A stretch of 64,000 nt of DNA from Asaia bogorensis (GCF_900465345.1 NZ_UEGO01000012.1:62001-126000); one strand, 5' to 3'; positions 41,878 through 51,710 are shown, numbered from the stretch's first letter. A program made the numbers and translations. The notes: generated by a model from the sequence alone, not told the origin.

Positions 41878-42930
41878 ATGTCGCGTAAAGCGCCCGGAAG
41901 TTTCAGACCCGCTATCGCAATGGCGGAGCAAGGTTCCGGTCATGGTTTGACCCCTGCGATCACGGGGCCGGTCGAGGCGAAAAATGCTCTCAACCGCCGC
42001 CGCGTGCTGACATCCTCTCTCGCACTCTCCGCCGCAACTCTGACAGGATGTCACGGGCCGTCCCGCTCGCGATCGCCAGAGCAGATTGCGCTCTGGCCCG
42101 AGACGCCACCCGGCGGTGGTGGTCCGAGCGGACCGGAACAGGCGACGGCCAAGGGCGCTCTTTACAATATCACCGAGCCTCGCCTTGAGGTCTTTCGCCC
42201 AAACAGCCCCAATGGCAGTGCGGTACTCATCGCGGCAGGGGGCGGGTATCAACGCATCGGCATGAAGCGTGAGGCCTATCCTGCTGCACGCTGGCTCTCG
42301 GCCCGTGGCGTGACCGCCTATGTGCTGGTCTATCGTCTGCCGGGTGAGGGATGGGCAGAGGGTCCGCTCGCTCCCTTGCAGGATGCCCGTCGTGCGCTTG
42401 CCCTTATCGGGCGCCATGCGCATCGTGACGGTATCGACAAGGCGCGTATCAGCCTGCTTGGCTTCTCGGCTGGAGGCCATCTTATGGGCGTGACAGCCTC
42501 GCAATGGCATGGAGAAGGTCCGTTTGCGTCCCTCCTTGCAAAAATATCCGTGCCGAAACCGGCTGGCGCTGCCCTGATCTACCCTGTGATCACGCTTGAG
42601 AAGCCCTATGATCATACGGCAACGCATCGGGATCTTGTGGGCGTCGATGCAGCCCCTGATCTGGCGCGTCTATGGTCAGTGCAAAGTCACGTCAGGCCGG
42701 GTTATCCGCCGGTGTTTCTGACCCAGGCGGATAATGACCGTATCGCAAACCCCTATAACGCTGCACTGATGGCCCAGACCTGCGAGGCTATAGGGACGGC
42801 TGTCGATTATCACCGCCTGCCCAGTGGCGGGCATGGCTTCGGCATGGGTGAGCCCGATCAGGTCACCGCGAACTGGCCAGTCTGGTATGAATCCTGGCTC
42901 GCCCAATACGGGCTGATCCGCGCCATCTGA
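41878..42930 (+). CDS. Lipoprotein alpha/beta hydrolase, BD-FAE/xylan-esterase type
   Basis: Probable exported carbohydrate or carboxyl esterase. Start at the ATG at 41878, preceded by AGGAAGGA; the open frame begins earlier inside phnA. The leader has RRR at residues 40-42 and lipobox TLTGC with Cys58, so it is lipid-anchored, possibly Tat-routed. Motifs: IAAGGGYQRIG (HGGG-like oxyanion with Ala replacing His), nucleophile in LLGFSAGGHLMG, and the histidine in PSGGHGFGMG. Length 350 residues. Similar to acetyl-xylan-esterase-like hydrolases; substrate not known. Confidence 0.85.
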   Translation: MSRKAPGSFRPAIAMAEQGSGHGLTPAITGPVEAKNALNRRRVLTSSLALSAATLTGCHGPSRSRSPEQIALWPETPPGGGGPSGPEQATAKGALYNITEPRLEVFRPNSPNGSAVLIAAGGGYQRIGMKREAYPAARWLSARGVTAYVLVYRLPGEGWAEGPLAPLQDARRALALIGRHAHRDGIDKARISLLGFSAGGHLMGVTASQWHGEGPFASLLAKISVPKPAGAALIYPVITLEKPYDHTATHRDLVGVDAAPDLARLWSVQSHVRPGYPPVFLTQADNDRIANPYNAALMAQTCEAIGTAVDYHRLPSGGHGFGMGEPDQVTANWPVWYESWLAQYGLIRAI

Positions 42931-42963
42931 GCGCTGATCGTGCCGGGGTGGGAGTTTGGCGTT

Positions 42964-44331
42964 TCACGGCGTTGAGCGTTGATGCCGCAGCCCCATGACA
43001 TAAGTGGCGCTGATTGCCCTGTCGTCCCCGAGCATGGAAAGCGCGAAAAGCAGATCTGACACCGTTTCGGCCCGTTTCGCACGTTGCGCCATAAGGGGCG
43101 TCGCATAGGGGTCCATCACGCAAAGATCAGCCTCTAGCCTGGGCTCCACCTGGCCGATCTGATGCTGCAGCCCCAGCGCCTGTGCTGCCCCGGCTGTTGC
43201 CAGCCAATAGGCCTGCACCGGATGCAGACTCGTTCCATGTGACTGTGCAGCGCAATAGGCGTCGTTCATCACGCGCAACATGGAGAGGCTGTTACCGCCG
43301 CCAATATCGGTGCCCAGCCCAACATGCACACGCCGGTCGGGGCGCATGGCATCGAACAGGCGAAAGGCGCCACTGCCCAGAAACGCGTTTGAGGTCGGAC
43401 AATGCGCCAGGGTGCAGCCCGCATGGGCGCAACGCGTCAGGTCCTGCTCATTTACATGGACGGCGTGGCCGAAAATGCTGCGCGGTCGAACAAGCCCTGC
43501 CTGGTCATACACATCCAGATAGCCTGTACGGTGAGGGAAAAGGGACCGGACCCATTCTTCCTCGCGCAGTGTTTCCAGAAGATGCGTCTGCATGAACAGA
43601 TCGGGCGCCGTATCAAGGAGGGCTCCGGCCAGCTCAAGCTGGGTCTCGGTGCTGGTTGGGGCAAAGCGTGGCGTTACAGCATAGAGCTGACGGCCACGAC
43701 CATGCCATTTGTCGATCAGGCGTCGGGACTCGTCAAAGCCGCTCTGAGCCGTATCGCGCAGGTAATCTGGCGCATTGCGATCCATGAGGACCTTCCCGGC
43801 GATCATACGGGTATTGCGCCTTGAGGATTCGCTGAAGAAGGCCTCGACCGATTCTGGATGCACCGTGCAGTAGACCGCGGCAGTAGTTGTGCCCTGGTCA
43901 AGCAGGTTATCCAGAAAAGCCGAGGCGATGTGTTGTGCGTAGGTCTGTTCGGCAAAGCGACGCTCTTCAGGAAAGACGTAACGCTCGAGCCAGGTGAGCA
44001 ATTGCTCACCATAGGACGCAATGACCCCGAGTTGCGGATAATGCACATGGGTATCGATGAAGCCCGGTCCGATCAGCTTGTCGCGATGATCGACAATCAC
44101 CACGTCGCTACCGAATTGTGGTGCTATCTGACCGTAAGACCCGACAGCGCTGACGCGGCCTTGCTCGATGAGAATAACCCCATCTGTGTCTGCGCTCAAA
44201 GCCATTTCAGGAGGCATATCGAACGGGTTACCGACGAAACGCAGAATGGTACCGCGCAGGGCAAGGCTTTGCTGACGCGTCTGCGGTGTCTCGCTATCGA
44301 AACTGTCACGAGGATGGCTGGACCGGATCAT
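42964..44331 (-). CDS. guaD: Guanine deaminase
   Basis: Metal-dependent amidohydrolase converting guanine to xanthine. The 455-residue protein has the zinc site PGFIDTHVHYPQ and downstream family motifs: MIAGKVLMDRNAPDYLRDT, TPRFAPTSTETQLELAG, QTHLLETLREEEWV, GHAVHVNEQD, CPTSNAFLGSGAF and LGTDIGGGNSLSM. This series matches GuaD rather than other amidohydrolases. The start overlaps the FUSC gene stop by four bases, an unexpected partnership. Confidence 0.93.
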   Translation of the reverse strand: MIRSSHPRDSFDSETPQTRQQSLALRGTILRFVGNPFDMPPEMALSADTDGVILIEQGRVSAVGSYGQIAPQFGSDVVIVDHRDKLIGPGFIDTHVHYPQLGVIASYGEQLLTWLERYVFPEERRFAEQTYAQHIASAFLDNLLDQGTTTAAVYCTVHPESVEAFFSESSRRNTRMIAGKVLMDRNAPDYLRDTAQSGFDESRRLIDKWHGRGRQLYAVTPRFAPTSTETQLELAGALLDTAPDLFMQTHLLETLREEEWVRSLFPHRTGYLDVYDQAGLVRPRSIFGHAVHVNEQDLTRCAHAGCTLAHCPTSNAFLGSGAFRLFDAMRPDRRVHVGLGTDIGGGNSLSMLRVMNDAYCAAQSHGTSLHPVQAYWLATAGAAQALGLQHQIGQVEPRLEADLCVMDPYATPLMAQRAKRAETVSDLLFALSMLGDDRAISATYVMGLRHQRSTP

Positions 44332-46523
44332 CTGATTTCTTCGAGCAATTCGTGACTGGTGAAAGCCTGTGTCTCATCCAGAAAGGCCGCGTTGGCAACC
44401 AGTTCATCCCGGACTACCACGAGGTAGGAGATGCCCCGTATGAGTTCGAGCCTTGTCACCAGATCCTTCTCGGTCCGATCGAGGGCGCGTAACCGGCGTA
44501 CGGCCGCTGCGGCGATACGAGCCGGCCGGTCATGACGGTCGCGTGTATATTCCATGCGGTCCAGCAGAAGTTCTATGGGACGTCGGGCCGTCACCGGCAG
44601 ATGCTCACGGTCGAGCAATGTGCGCAGGCGGATGGCATTGAGGCCAATTGTCATGACCGCCAGCGTCCCTTGCAGATAGCTTTCCACGATAGGTAGCGGG
44701 GAGGGGCCTGCATGACGGATCAGGCGGGCAAAACGATCAATGTTGCGCCCGATCCACTGTCTGGTCTCGGGTGCCTTGTCGAGGTGGCAAAGGGTACGCA
44801 ATTCGCCCAGCATCTGCCTACGCAGGCGCAGACGCTCTGCCTGGGGGCTGAAGGGCAGGAAGGTGTGAAATACCAGCACTGCCGCGCATGCCGCCAACAC
44901 CGTGCCCATCGCGCCATTGTAAAAGGCAATCTCGTCCAGGCGATGATGATTCTGAACATTTACCATACTGGGCATCAGCAGCCCGTATGCGGCAGCAGCG
45001 CCTGCGGTGGCAGCATTTGCTCGTGCGAGGCCACCTATGAACATGGCGGGCCCGAAGGCCATGATGAACATTTCGTATGTGTCGAATTTCGGAACGAAGA
45101 TGAACGTCAGGATACCCCCGACAACAACTGACCAGAGGGTTCCCTTGAGAAACACGGTCGTGCCGAGAACCGGGTTTTCCTGCGTGGCAAACAGACCGCA
45201 GATGAGTGCCGTCATGGAGATGAAGCCGGTGCCGTTAGGCCAGGCTGTCACTTCCCACACCAGAGCCGTGAACAGGATGGACGCCATCACGCGCAGACCA
45301 TTATTGACGGCATTACGCGGGTCGCGATGGCTTTCAAGCCGGAAATGGAAACGATCGCGTGGGATCAGATGCGTGCTGGCATCATATTCGATGATGGCGA
45401 TTTCGAGATCATTGAGCAGTTCGCCAAGCGCGACATGCAGGACGCGTTCATCGACCGGACCGAGGTCAGGGGTATCGTCATAGTCAGCCCTGATGAAGGG
45501 CGCGGCATGAACACGACACTCTTCGATCAACAGATGCAGGTCAGCCAGAATGCTCTGGATGGGTTCGGCTTTGCGGAGCCTTTCCTCAAGCCCACGCAGG
45601 AAGATCTGTGCGTTTTTGGATGTCTCGCGAAAGCTGCCATGACTGTGAGCCAGAGCCGCCAGACGCGCAGCCATGCCAAAGCCCCGGGAAAGCAGAATGG
45701 AAACTGCAGCGAGCGCAGCACGGGCGTGATCGCCCTCGTGCCCATGGGGGCCCATTTCTATCTCGGCAAATTCGATCTCGCTGTTCAGGCGCAGTATCGT
45801 CGCAAACAGTTCACGTGCCTTGCGCTGGGTGGTGGCGGCATCTGAAAGAATGTCGGCAATGGAAAGCGATACTAGGGAAAGCGCCGTCTGTAGTTTCGTC
45901 TGTACCGCCTGTCGCGCCTGGCGTTCCTGACTGGTTGCAAAGAGCAAGCCCATCCCGGCCTCGCAGATCACACCAAGAGCGATATATGTGGAGCGCGAAA
46001 CCGCGATGATGAACACGTTCTCAGGATCGTAGACGGCGCCCATCGCAATGATTGCGCAGGTATAGCCTGATAGTACGAGAGCATAGGCACGGAAATTACT
46101 GACAAAAGTGGCGAGCCCTGCGCAGAGCCCCATCCAGAGCGCCAGTGTGAGGAAAAACAGCAAGGGCTGCTGCGGGAACACGGTGAAGAGCCCGACGGCG
46201 GCTATTGCACCGATGATTGTCCCGACAATACGCCAGCGTGCCTTTGAAAGGCTTTCACCGCGCGTCCCCTGAGCGACCGCCCAAACGGTCATCGTCGCCC
46301 ATATAGGACTGTCGAGTTCCATCCACATGGCTATGCCGAGCGCAAGCAAGGCAGCGACCGTATTGCGTAGCGCAAACTCCACGGACTGGGCGGACGGAGC
46401 AAACAGCCAGCTCCAGCGATTGAGACCGTAAGAGGCAGGCATCCTGAGGGCGATTTTCTCCGCCAGGGATGTTCGTTTACCCGAGCGATTGGCGACGGAG
46501 GGAAGGAAGGAGAAAAGGCGCAA
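44328..46523 (-). CDS. FUSC family membrane transporter (aromatic-acid exporter type)
   Basis: Inner-membrane efflux protein of the FUSC/AaeB/YccS superfamily. The 731-residue product has a first bundle of six membrane segments (residues ~45-200, e.g. WATMTVWAVAQGTRGESLSKARWRIVGT; seen as GTRGESLSKARWRIVGT). A long cytoplasmic helical region follows, then a second bundle (SILFTALVWEVTAWPNGTGF, FLKGTLWSVVVGGILTFIF) and a C-terminal helical domain. Such proteins often pair with a membrane-fusion protein; none is adjacent. It overlaps guaD by four bases and starts divergently to a 0.9 kb gap. Confidence 0.85.
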   Translation of the reverse strand: MRLFSFLPSVANRSGKRTSLAEKIALRMPASYGLNRWSWLFAPSAQSVEFALRNTVAALLALGIAMWMELDSPIWATMTVWAVAQGTRGESLSKARWRIVGTIIGAIAAVGLFTVFPQQPLLFFLTLALWMGLCAGLATFVSNFRAYALVLSGYTCAIIAMGAVYDPENVFIIAVSRSTYIALGVICEAGMGLLFATSQERQARQAVQTKLQTALSLVSLSIADILSDAATTQRKARELFATILRLNSEIEFAEIEMGPHGHEGDHARAALAAVSILLSRGFGMAARLAALAHSHGSFRETSKNAQIFLRGLEERLRKAEPIQSILADLHLLIEECRVHAAPFIRADYDDTPDLGPVDERVLHVALGELLNDLEIAIIEYDASTHLIPRDRFHFRLESHRDPRNAVNNGLRVMASILFTALVWEVTAWPNGTGFISMTALICGLFATQENPVLGTTVFLKGTLWSVVVGGILTFIFVPKFDTYEMFIMAFGPAMFIGGLARANAATAGAAAAYGLLMPSMVNVQNHHRLDEIAFYNGAMGTVLAACAAVLVFHTFLPFSPQAERLRLRRQMLGELRTLCHLDKAPETRQWIGRNIDRFARLIRHAGPSPLPIVESYLQGTLAVMTIGLNAIRLRTLLDREHLPVTARRPIELLLDRMEYTRDRHDRPARIAAAAVRRLRALDRTEKDLVTRLELIRGISYLVVVRDELVANAAFLDETQAFTSHELLEEIR

Positions 46524-47427
46524 GGAAGGGGACCGCGTTCTGTACGACTATGGCAGGCGCAGAAAACACCGCCCTGCAAATGGCTGGTCCATGATGGCAG
46601 GGCGTCATGACGAAAGAAAGCGTAGCCGAGGAGCGTACGCCTAAAGAATCGGTAATGCTCATACTTGCGAAGCTGTCTGACATGGGCCGAAGGCCGTCAT
46701 CTGCCAGATGTGCATCAGCGACAGGATGAGCTGTGAATGGAGAGAATTATCAGATTGTTAAAAATCGTTATCCATTGCGTCAGTACCGTCTCGAGGCACG
46801 GAGACGATGAAAACCTGATCATCGACAGCATCTGGTTACTTGAGCAGAGAGACAGGTTTTCTGTTCAGAGCAGTTTTTGTGAGAGGTGCAAGAGTAACCG
46901 AATGTAAAAAGACAAGCGTCGACGAGAGTGCCAATGACCAGAAAATATACGACGATCGTATCATGATCATGCAATATCAGGATGCGCACGTCTGCTTTTT
47001 ATCATCGAGATTATCGTGCCTGTGACCTTTCGGCGATTTTTCCCCTTTCGGGCATGCGGTATTTTTGATCTGGCGAAGGAATAAAAACGTTAATTAAACA
47101 ATAATAAAAGGAAATGGCCGAATGAAAATCCAAACAACGATGATGAGGCGGTTTTTTTTTCCTGACTTATCAAAAAATTTACAAAGATATATTAGGATAC
47201 TTTTACGTATATTGACGCATTAGAAAAAAATGCTTCGAAGATAAGAGCGCTGTCCTGGATTTCTTCTTGATGCCGATGAAAAAAAACTGTCAGATCAATT
47301 TGATTTTAACGCAAACTTATTGGAAGTATAAAAAAGAAAAGATAAAACGTTAAGCCTATTTACCCCGAAAAACTGATGCTATAAAACATCCGGTTAAAAG
47401 AGTTAAACTTCAACAAAGAGAAAATAA
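46524..47427. other. Long AT-rich intergenic region upstream of mucR
   Basis: No gene is supported: short frames here lack family features and sites. The left ~220 bases resemble the rest of the genome and must hold the FUSC promoter. From about 46,740 to 47,427 the composition shifts strongly; bases 47,281-47,340 contain only 14 G or C of 60. A/T runs and T-A steps are frequent, including an eight-T run near 47,150. This could be a silenced or curved regulatory stretch bound by the adjacent MucR protein. Confidence 0.65.
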
Positions 47428-47919
47428 ATGTCAGAGTCAGAAACCAACGTCGCCTTGCTCGAGTTGACTGCCCAGATCGTGTCCTCTCACGTTGCCAACA
47501 ATTCGATCGCTGGCGATGACCTGCCGGGCATGATCAAGCAAGTATACAATGCCCTGCAAGGTGCCGGTCAGGCCGATCCCGAGCCGGAGCGTCCGCAGCC
47601 TGCCGTGCCGATCAAGCGATCGGTCTTCCCGGACTATATCGTCTGCCTGGAAGACGGTAAGAAGCTCAAGATGCTCAAGCGTCACCTGCAGAGCGCCTAT
47701 GGCATGACGCCTGAGCAGTATCGTGAGCGCTGGGGCCTTCCGAGCGACTATCCTCTGGTTGCACCGAATTACGCCGAGCGTCGTTCGCATCTTGCTCGCG
47801 AAATCGGTCTTGGTCGCAAGATCAATGCCGGGGCTGATACGGCCTCGCGCGTCCCGACCGAAGAAGGTAGTGAAGGCGAAGAGCGTCCCGCCCGCCGCGG
47901 CCGCGCAAAAAAGGCCTGA
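47428..47919 (+). CDS. MucR/Ros family transcriptional regulator
   Basis: Alphaproteobacterial global regulator of the Ros/MucR type, an H-NS-like binder of AT-rich DNA. The 163-residue product has the N-terminal oligomerisation region (LLELTAQIVSSHVANNSI), the DNA-binding block VFPDYIVCLEDGKKLKMLKRHL (shown by its motifs CLEDGKKL and MLKRHL), then MTPEQYRERWGLP and DYPLVAPNYAERRS. The usual zinc ligands are incomplete: C73 and H86 are present, but D76 and Y91 replace the second Cys and His. Basic C-terminal tail. Long AT-rich DNA precedes it. Confidence 0.92.
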   Translation: MSESETNVALLELTAQIVSSHVANNSIAGDDLPGMIKQVYNALQGAGQADPEPERPQPAVPIKRSVFPDYIVCLEDGKKLKMLKRHLQSAYGMTPEQYRERWGLPSDYPLVAPNYAERRSHLAREIGLGRKINAGADTASRVPTEEGSEGEERPARRGRAKKA

Positions 47920-47949
47920 AACGGGGATTTACCCAGTAGACGCGCCACG

Positions 47950-47987
47950 AAAGGCAACCCATCCTGTGATGGGTTGCCTTTTTTATT
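47950..47987 (+). terminator. Strong intrinsic terminator after mucR
   Basis: AAAGGCAACCCATC (47950-47963) pairs with GATGGGTTGCCTTT (47968-47981), a 14-bp stem with a 4-base loop, followed by a T-rich tract. Separates mucR from sppA. Confidence 0.92.
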
Positions 47988-48009
47988 TGCGTGATGGGAA
48001 ACAAGACCG

Positions 48010-48954
48010 ATGACGGCATTCAATCGCACGGATGATGATAGTGAGGCCGTATTGCGTCGCCAGCGAAAGCGCTTGCTGTTCTGGCGTGGTATCGCCGTTG
48101 CGGCCCTGATCGTGACGACGCTCGTGCTCTTTGCACCCGCCAGACCTCATCCCCCCCATGATGCGATTGCACGCCTCGAGATAACGGGCGTCATCGGCAA
48201 CAGGGTACGACCGACGGTTGAAGCGATCGAGCGAGCAGAGCGTGACCCGCATATCAAGGCGATGCTGCTGGTCATCGACAGTCCTGGCGGTGGTGTAACC
48301 GGAGGGGAGGCGCTGCACGATGCCATTGCCGGTTTTGCCAGCCACAAGCCGGTTGCCGTTTCCATGCAGGGTCTTGCTGCCTCGGCTGGCTACATGATTG
48401 CCGTGCCGGCTCAGCGAGTCTTTGCCTATCCTTCATCCATCACGGGGTCGATCGGGGTCATCATGATGCGTCCCGATGCCTCGGTCTTGCTCGATCATAT
48501 CGGTGTCAAGGCCGATGCGATTGCTTCAGGCCCGATGAAAGACCAGTCACAGCCCTTTACGGCCCTCAAACCCGAGGGGCGACAGATGCTCCAGGGGATT
48601 GTGGACGATCTGTTTGACCAGTTCGTTCTGATGGTTGCCAAGGGACGTCATCGCTCCGTCGATGAAATCCGTCAGCTTGCCGATGGCCGCCCCTATACTG
48701 GACGTCAGGCCGTTGCGCTTCATCTGATAGACCAGATTGGCGATGAGGAGCAGGCGACGGCATGGCTGCATGGTCAGATCAAGGGTGGCAAGGGTCTGCC
48801 GGTCAGAAAGCTTGTTATCGAAAGACCCGGCCGCACGATGTGGGAGCGCCTCTATCACCGTTTTGGCGGCTCGCTGTTTGCCTGGCCCGAAGCAATCGAC
48901 AGGATGGTGGCTTATCAGAGCCTTGACGGTGCAGTCTCGATTTTGCCACGGTGA
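48010..48954 (+). CDS. sppA: Signal peptide peptidase SppA, short form
   Basis: Membrane serine protease (S49) that degrades cleaved signal peptides. The 314-residue product has one N-terminal membrane anchor (about residues 24-42), the family start ARLEITGVIG, DSPGGGVTGGEAL, and the nucleophile serine in GLAASAGYMIA. The lysine of the Ser-Lys dyad lies in GPMKDQSQPF. It is the half-length form found in many alphaproteobacteria rather than the double E. coli protein. It is followed closely by ihfB. Confidence 0.93.
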   Translation: MTAFNRTDDDSEAVLRRQRKRLLFWRGIAVAALIVTTLVLFAPARPHPPHDAIARLEITGVIGNRVRPTVEAIERAERDPHIKAMLLVIDSPGGGVTGGEALHDAIAGFASHKPVAVSMQGLAASAGYMIAVPAQRVFAYPSSITGSIGVIMMRPDASVLLDHIGVKADAIASGPMKDQSQPFTALKPEGRQMLQGIVDDLFDQFVLMVAKGRHRSVDEIRQLADGRPYTGRQAVALHLIDQIGDEEQATAWLHGQIKGGKGLPVRKLVIERPGRTMWERLYHRFGGSLFAWPEAIDRMVAYQSLDGAVSILPR

Positions 48955-49021
48955 AAACTGAGCGTTGTCGGGCGGATCAGGCGATCCGCCCTCTTGTTAC
49001 CGAGAGTTTGCAGAGCCCCTG

Positions 49022-49318
49022 ATGACAAAATCCGAACTCATTGCCGAACTCTCAGCGGCGCATCCTCATCTCAGTGCCCGTCATATCGAGATGATTGTCC
49101 AAACCATCCTGTCGGAGATTTCCGGCGCCCTTGCGCGTGGAGACCGGGTGGAAATCCGTGGCTTCGGTGCCTTTGTCGTCAAGAAGCGTGATGCCCGTCT
49201 GGGTCGAAATCCTCGCACGGGTTCTGCTGTCTCGGTGGAAGAAAAGACGATCCCTTTCTTCAAGGCAGGCAAGGAGCTACGCGAGCGCGTCAATGCTCAT
49301 GCAAACAAGCGAGGCTAG
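49022..49318 (+). CDS. ihfB: Integration host factor subunit beta
   Basis: DNA-bending nucleoid protein, partner of IhfA. Start at the ATG at 49022 ([17 protein letters not shown]); the frame extends upstream only as a leader shadow. The 98-residue product has [25 protein letters not shown], the HU/IHF arm (seen as RGFGAF and GRNPRTG), and ends with the IHF-beta-like [12 protein letters not shown]. The sppA-ihfB order is typical. Confidence 0.95.
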   Translation: MTKSELIAELSAAHPHLSARHIEMIVQTILSEISGALARGDRVEIRGFGAFVVKKRDARLGRNPRTGSAVSVEEKTIPFFKAGKELRERVNAHANKRG

Positions 49319-49509
49319 GTGGCCGCTCGTCGGTGACAAGAAAAGCGGGGGCGCCGCAGCGGGCCGTCAGCCCTCTCAGGTTGATGTGACACAGCCGGCC
49401 CCCGACTCTGCAAGGCAAGCCTGTACTGGCTCAAGATCGGAATAGCAGCGAGCGATTTCTCGGTGACAGTATCACCCAGGGGATTGCGGGTGAGGTTATC
49501 GGGCTTGGT

Positions 49510-50400
49510 TCAATGCTTGCCTGCCTGAATCTCGCTCAGCAGGAAGTCACGCAGCACCGTGATGCGCTTCGACATCTTGAGTTCCTCGGGATAGACGAAA
49601 AACGCTTCGACGGTTGGAATGGGCTCGTGCTCAAGAATGCGGACGAGTTCTGGATGTGCCTGCGCCAGATAGGTGGGAACCGATCCGATCCCGGCACCTT
49701 TCGCGATGGCCGTGGCGATGGCCGGGAAGCTGTTGATCTCTAGCTTGTTGCGAACCGACCCATGACACTGGCGGCGGACCAGTTCGAGCAGCCAGAAGGC
49801 ATCAGGGAGGGGAGGTGACATACCAGCGAACCCGACCAGATGATGCTGGCCGAGCTCTGCAATACTGTTCGGAACGCCGTGCTGGTCCAGATAGGCCTGA
49901 CTGGAATAGATAGGCATTGCAAAATTGGCCAGATGACGCTGGATCAGATCGGCCTGCCTGGGGGGATGCATACGTATGGCGACGTCGGCCTCACGCATCC
50001 CGAGGTCGAGGTCCGTATCCTCCATGATCAGGCTCACCTCGATATCGGGGTGAAGCGACAGAAAGCGTTGAATCTTGGGGGCAAGCCAGCCGAGGCCAAA
50101 CCCGGACGTTGTGGTGATCTTGAGCTCGCCCTTGGCCTTGACCTTGCTCTCGCTCAGATAGGCCTGTGTCAGGGAGAGTTTCGAGAACACTTCCCGGACG
50201 GTGTGGTTGAGTGTCTCGCCCTGCTCGGTCAGGATCAGGCCGCGGGCATGGCGGTGGAAAAGCGGGACGTTCAGCGTCTCTTCAAGAGCCGAGATCTGAC
50301 GCGAGACTGCGGACTGGCTCAGATTGAGCCGGTCGCCGGCATGGGTGAATGAACCCGCCTCCGCAACCGCATGGAATATTCGCAATTTGTCCCAGTCCAT
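49510..50400 (-). CDS. LysR family transcriptional regulator
   Basis: The 296-residue protein has the LysR helix-turn-helix at residues 1-60 (LRIFHAVAEAGSFTHAGDRLNLSQSAVSRQI) with motifs FHAVAEAGSF and LSQSAVSRQI, and a substrate-binding domain thereafter. AGGAAA precedes the ATG. It lies downstream of trxB in the same direction with a 175-base gap, so it may share the trxB message or have its own promoter; target genes and inducer are unknown. Confidence 0.92.
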   Translation of the reverse strand: MDWDKLRIFHAVAEAGSFTHAGDRLNLSQSAVSRQISALEETLNVPLFHRHARGLILTEQGETLNHTVREVFSKLSLTQAYLSESKVKAKGELKITTTSGFGLGWLAPKIQRFLSLHPDIEVSLIMEDTDLDLGMREADVAIRMHPPRQADLIQRHLANFAMPIYSSQAYLDQHGVPNSIAELGQHHLVGFAGMSPPLPDAFWLLELVRRQCHGSVRNKLEINSFPAIATAIAKGAGIGSVPTYLAQAHPELVRILEHEPIPTVEAFFVYPEELKMSKRITVLRDFLLSEIQAGKH

Positions 50401-50575
50401 GCGGCTTTCCTAGAGCTCGTCCCCGACCACGTCAGAAAAAGAGCGCGAGCGGGCGGATTTCCCGGTCGCGTGCCTGGCGGTCATCAAATGTTGATCGCTA
50501 TGACTTGGCAGCATTCTTGGGCTCTGCCAAGTCATTTTATGCAGCAACTCTTACGGAAGAATAACGATCAAAATG

Positions 50576-51532
50576 TCAGGATAGTCCAGCCAGAAGATGC
50601 TCGGCCTCGAGGGCTGCCATACACCCGGTACCAGCCGCCGTAATCGCCTGCCTGAATTTCTTGTCCTGCACATCGCCAGCGGCAAACACGCCTTCGACTG
50701 AGGTTTTTGTGCTGCCCGGCACCGTGATGATGTAGCCCTCTGAGTCGCATTCCAGCGTCTCACGGAACGGTGCTGTGTTGGGGCTGTGGCCGATCGCCAC
50801 GAATACACCATCGACACCCAGGGTCTGTTCGCTGCCATCAACCGTATTGCGTAGTCGCACGCCACAAACGGTCTCCGGCTTGCCGGCACCCAGAATTTCC
50901 TCGACCGCGTTGTTCCAGAGCACCGTGATCTTGGGATTGGCAAAAAGACGATCTTGGAGGATGCGTTCTGCACGCAAGCTGTCGCGTCGATGAACCAGTG
51001 TCACATGGTCGGCATGGTGTGTCAGGTAGAGCGCCTCTTCGACAGCCGTGTTTCCGCCACCGATCACGGCCACCTTCTTGCCACGATAAAAGAATCCGTC
51101 ACAGGTGGCGCAGGCCGATACGCCACCGCTTTGCAGTCTGGCTTCGGAGGGCAGGCCCAGCCATTTCGCTTGGGCCCCGGTGGCGATGACGACGGTGCGC
51201 GCCAGATATTCCGCGCCGGAATCTGCTTTGAGGCGGAAATAGCCATCGTCGGTTTTTTCGTTGAATGCACATTCCGTGATCAGGTCGTAATGCATCTCGG
51301 TGCCGACATGCTCGGCCTGCAGGCGCATCTGCTCCACCAGCCAGGGGCCCTGAACCGGCTCGGCAAAGCCGGGGTAGTTTTCAACATCGGTTGTGATCGT
51401 CAACTGGCCGCCCGGCTGCAGCCCGGCCACAAGAATCGGCTTGAGATTGGCACGCGCTGCGTAAATCGCTGCGGTATAGCCTGCCGGGCCTGCGCCAATA
51501 ACAAGCAGATCAGTCCTGAAACTCTGGCTCAC
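50576..51532 (-). CDS. trxB: Thioredoxin reductase
   Basis: FAD/NADPH flavoenzyme that reduces thioredoxin. GTG start. The 318-residue product has the FAD loop LVIGAGPAGYTAAIYAARA, the redox-active CATC in ACATCDGFFYRG, the NADPH loop VIGGGNTAVEEALYLT and GVFAAGDVQDKKFRQAITAAGTG (seen as FAAGDVQD). All domains are intact. It sits divergently to the Lrp-type regulator across a 178-base gap. Confidence 0.96.
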   Translation of the reverse strand: MSQSFRTDLLVIGAGPAGYTAAIYAARANLKPILVAGLQPGGQLTITTDVENYPGFAEPVQGPWLVEQMRLQAEHVGTEMHYDLITECAFNEKTDDGYFRLKADSGAEYLARTVVIATGAQAKWLGLPSEARLQSGGVSACATCDGFFYRGKKVAVIGGGNTAVEEALYLTHHADHVTLVHRRDSLRAERILQDRLFANPKITVLWNNAVEEILGAGKPETVCGVRLRNTVDGSEQTLGVDGVFVAIGHSPNTAPFRETLECDSEGYIITVPGSTKTSVEGVFAAGDVQDKKFRQAITAAGTGCMAALEAEHLLAGLS

Positions 51533-51710
51533 TGGGAATGTCCTTGAACTGGTGTTCGTTTAACTTTTAGTCATTGACCATCGGGCAGGGTGTTGATGCA
51601 CCATGCCTAAGTGACAAGACAATTGCGAAGAGACATGGCTCTCGGGTCAGGATGCAGATATAGGTGATGATGCGCGCCTGCCAACCGACTAGTTTTGCCC
51701 GACCCTCACG

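Noticed and set aside
46840-47025. 61-codon open frame in the AT-rich gap
   Set aside because: No ribosome-binding site, no family pattern, and typical of chance frames.
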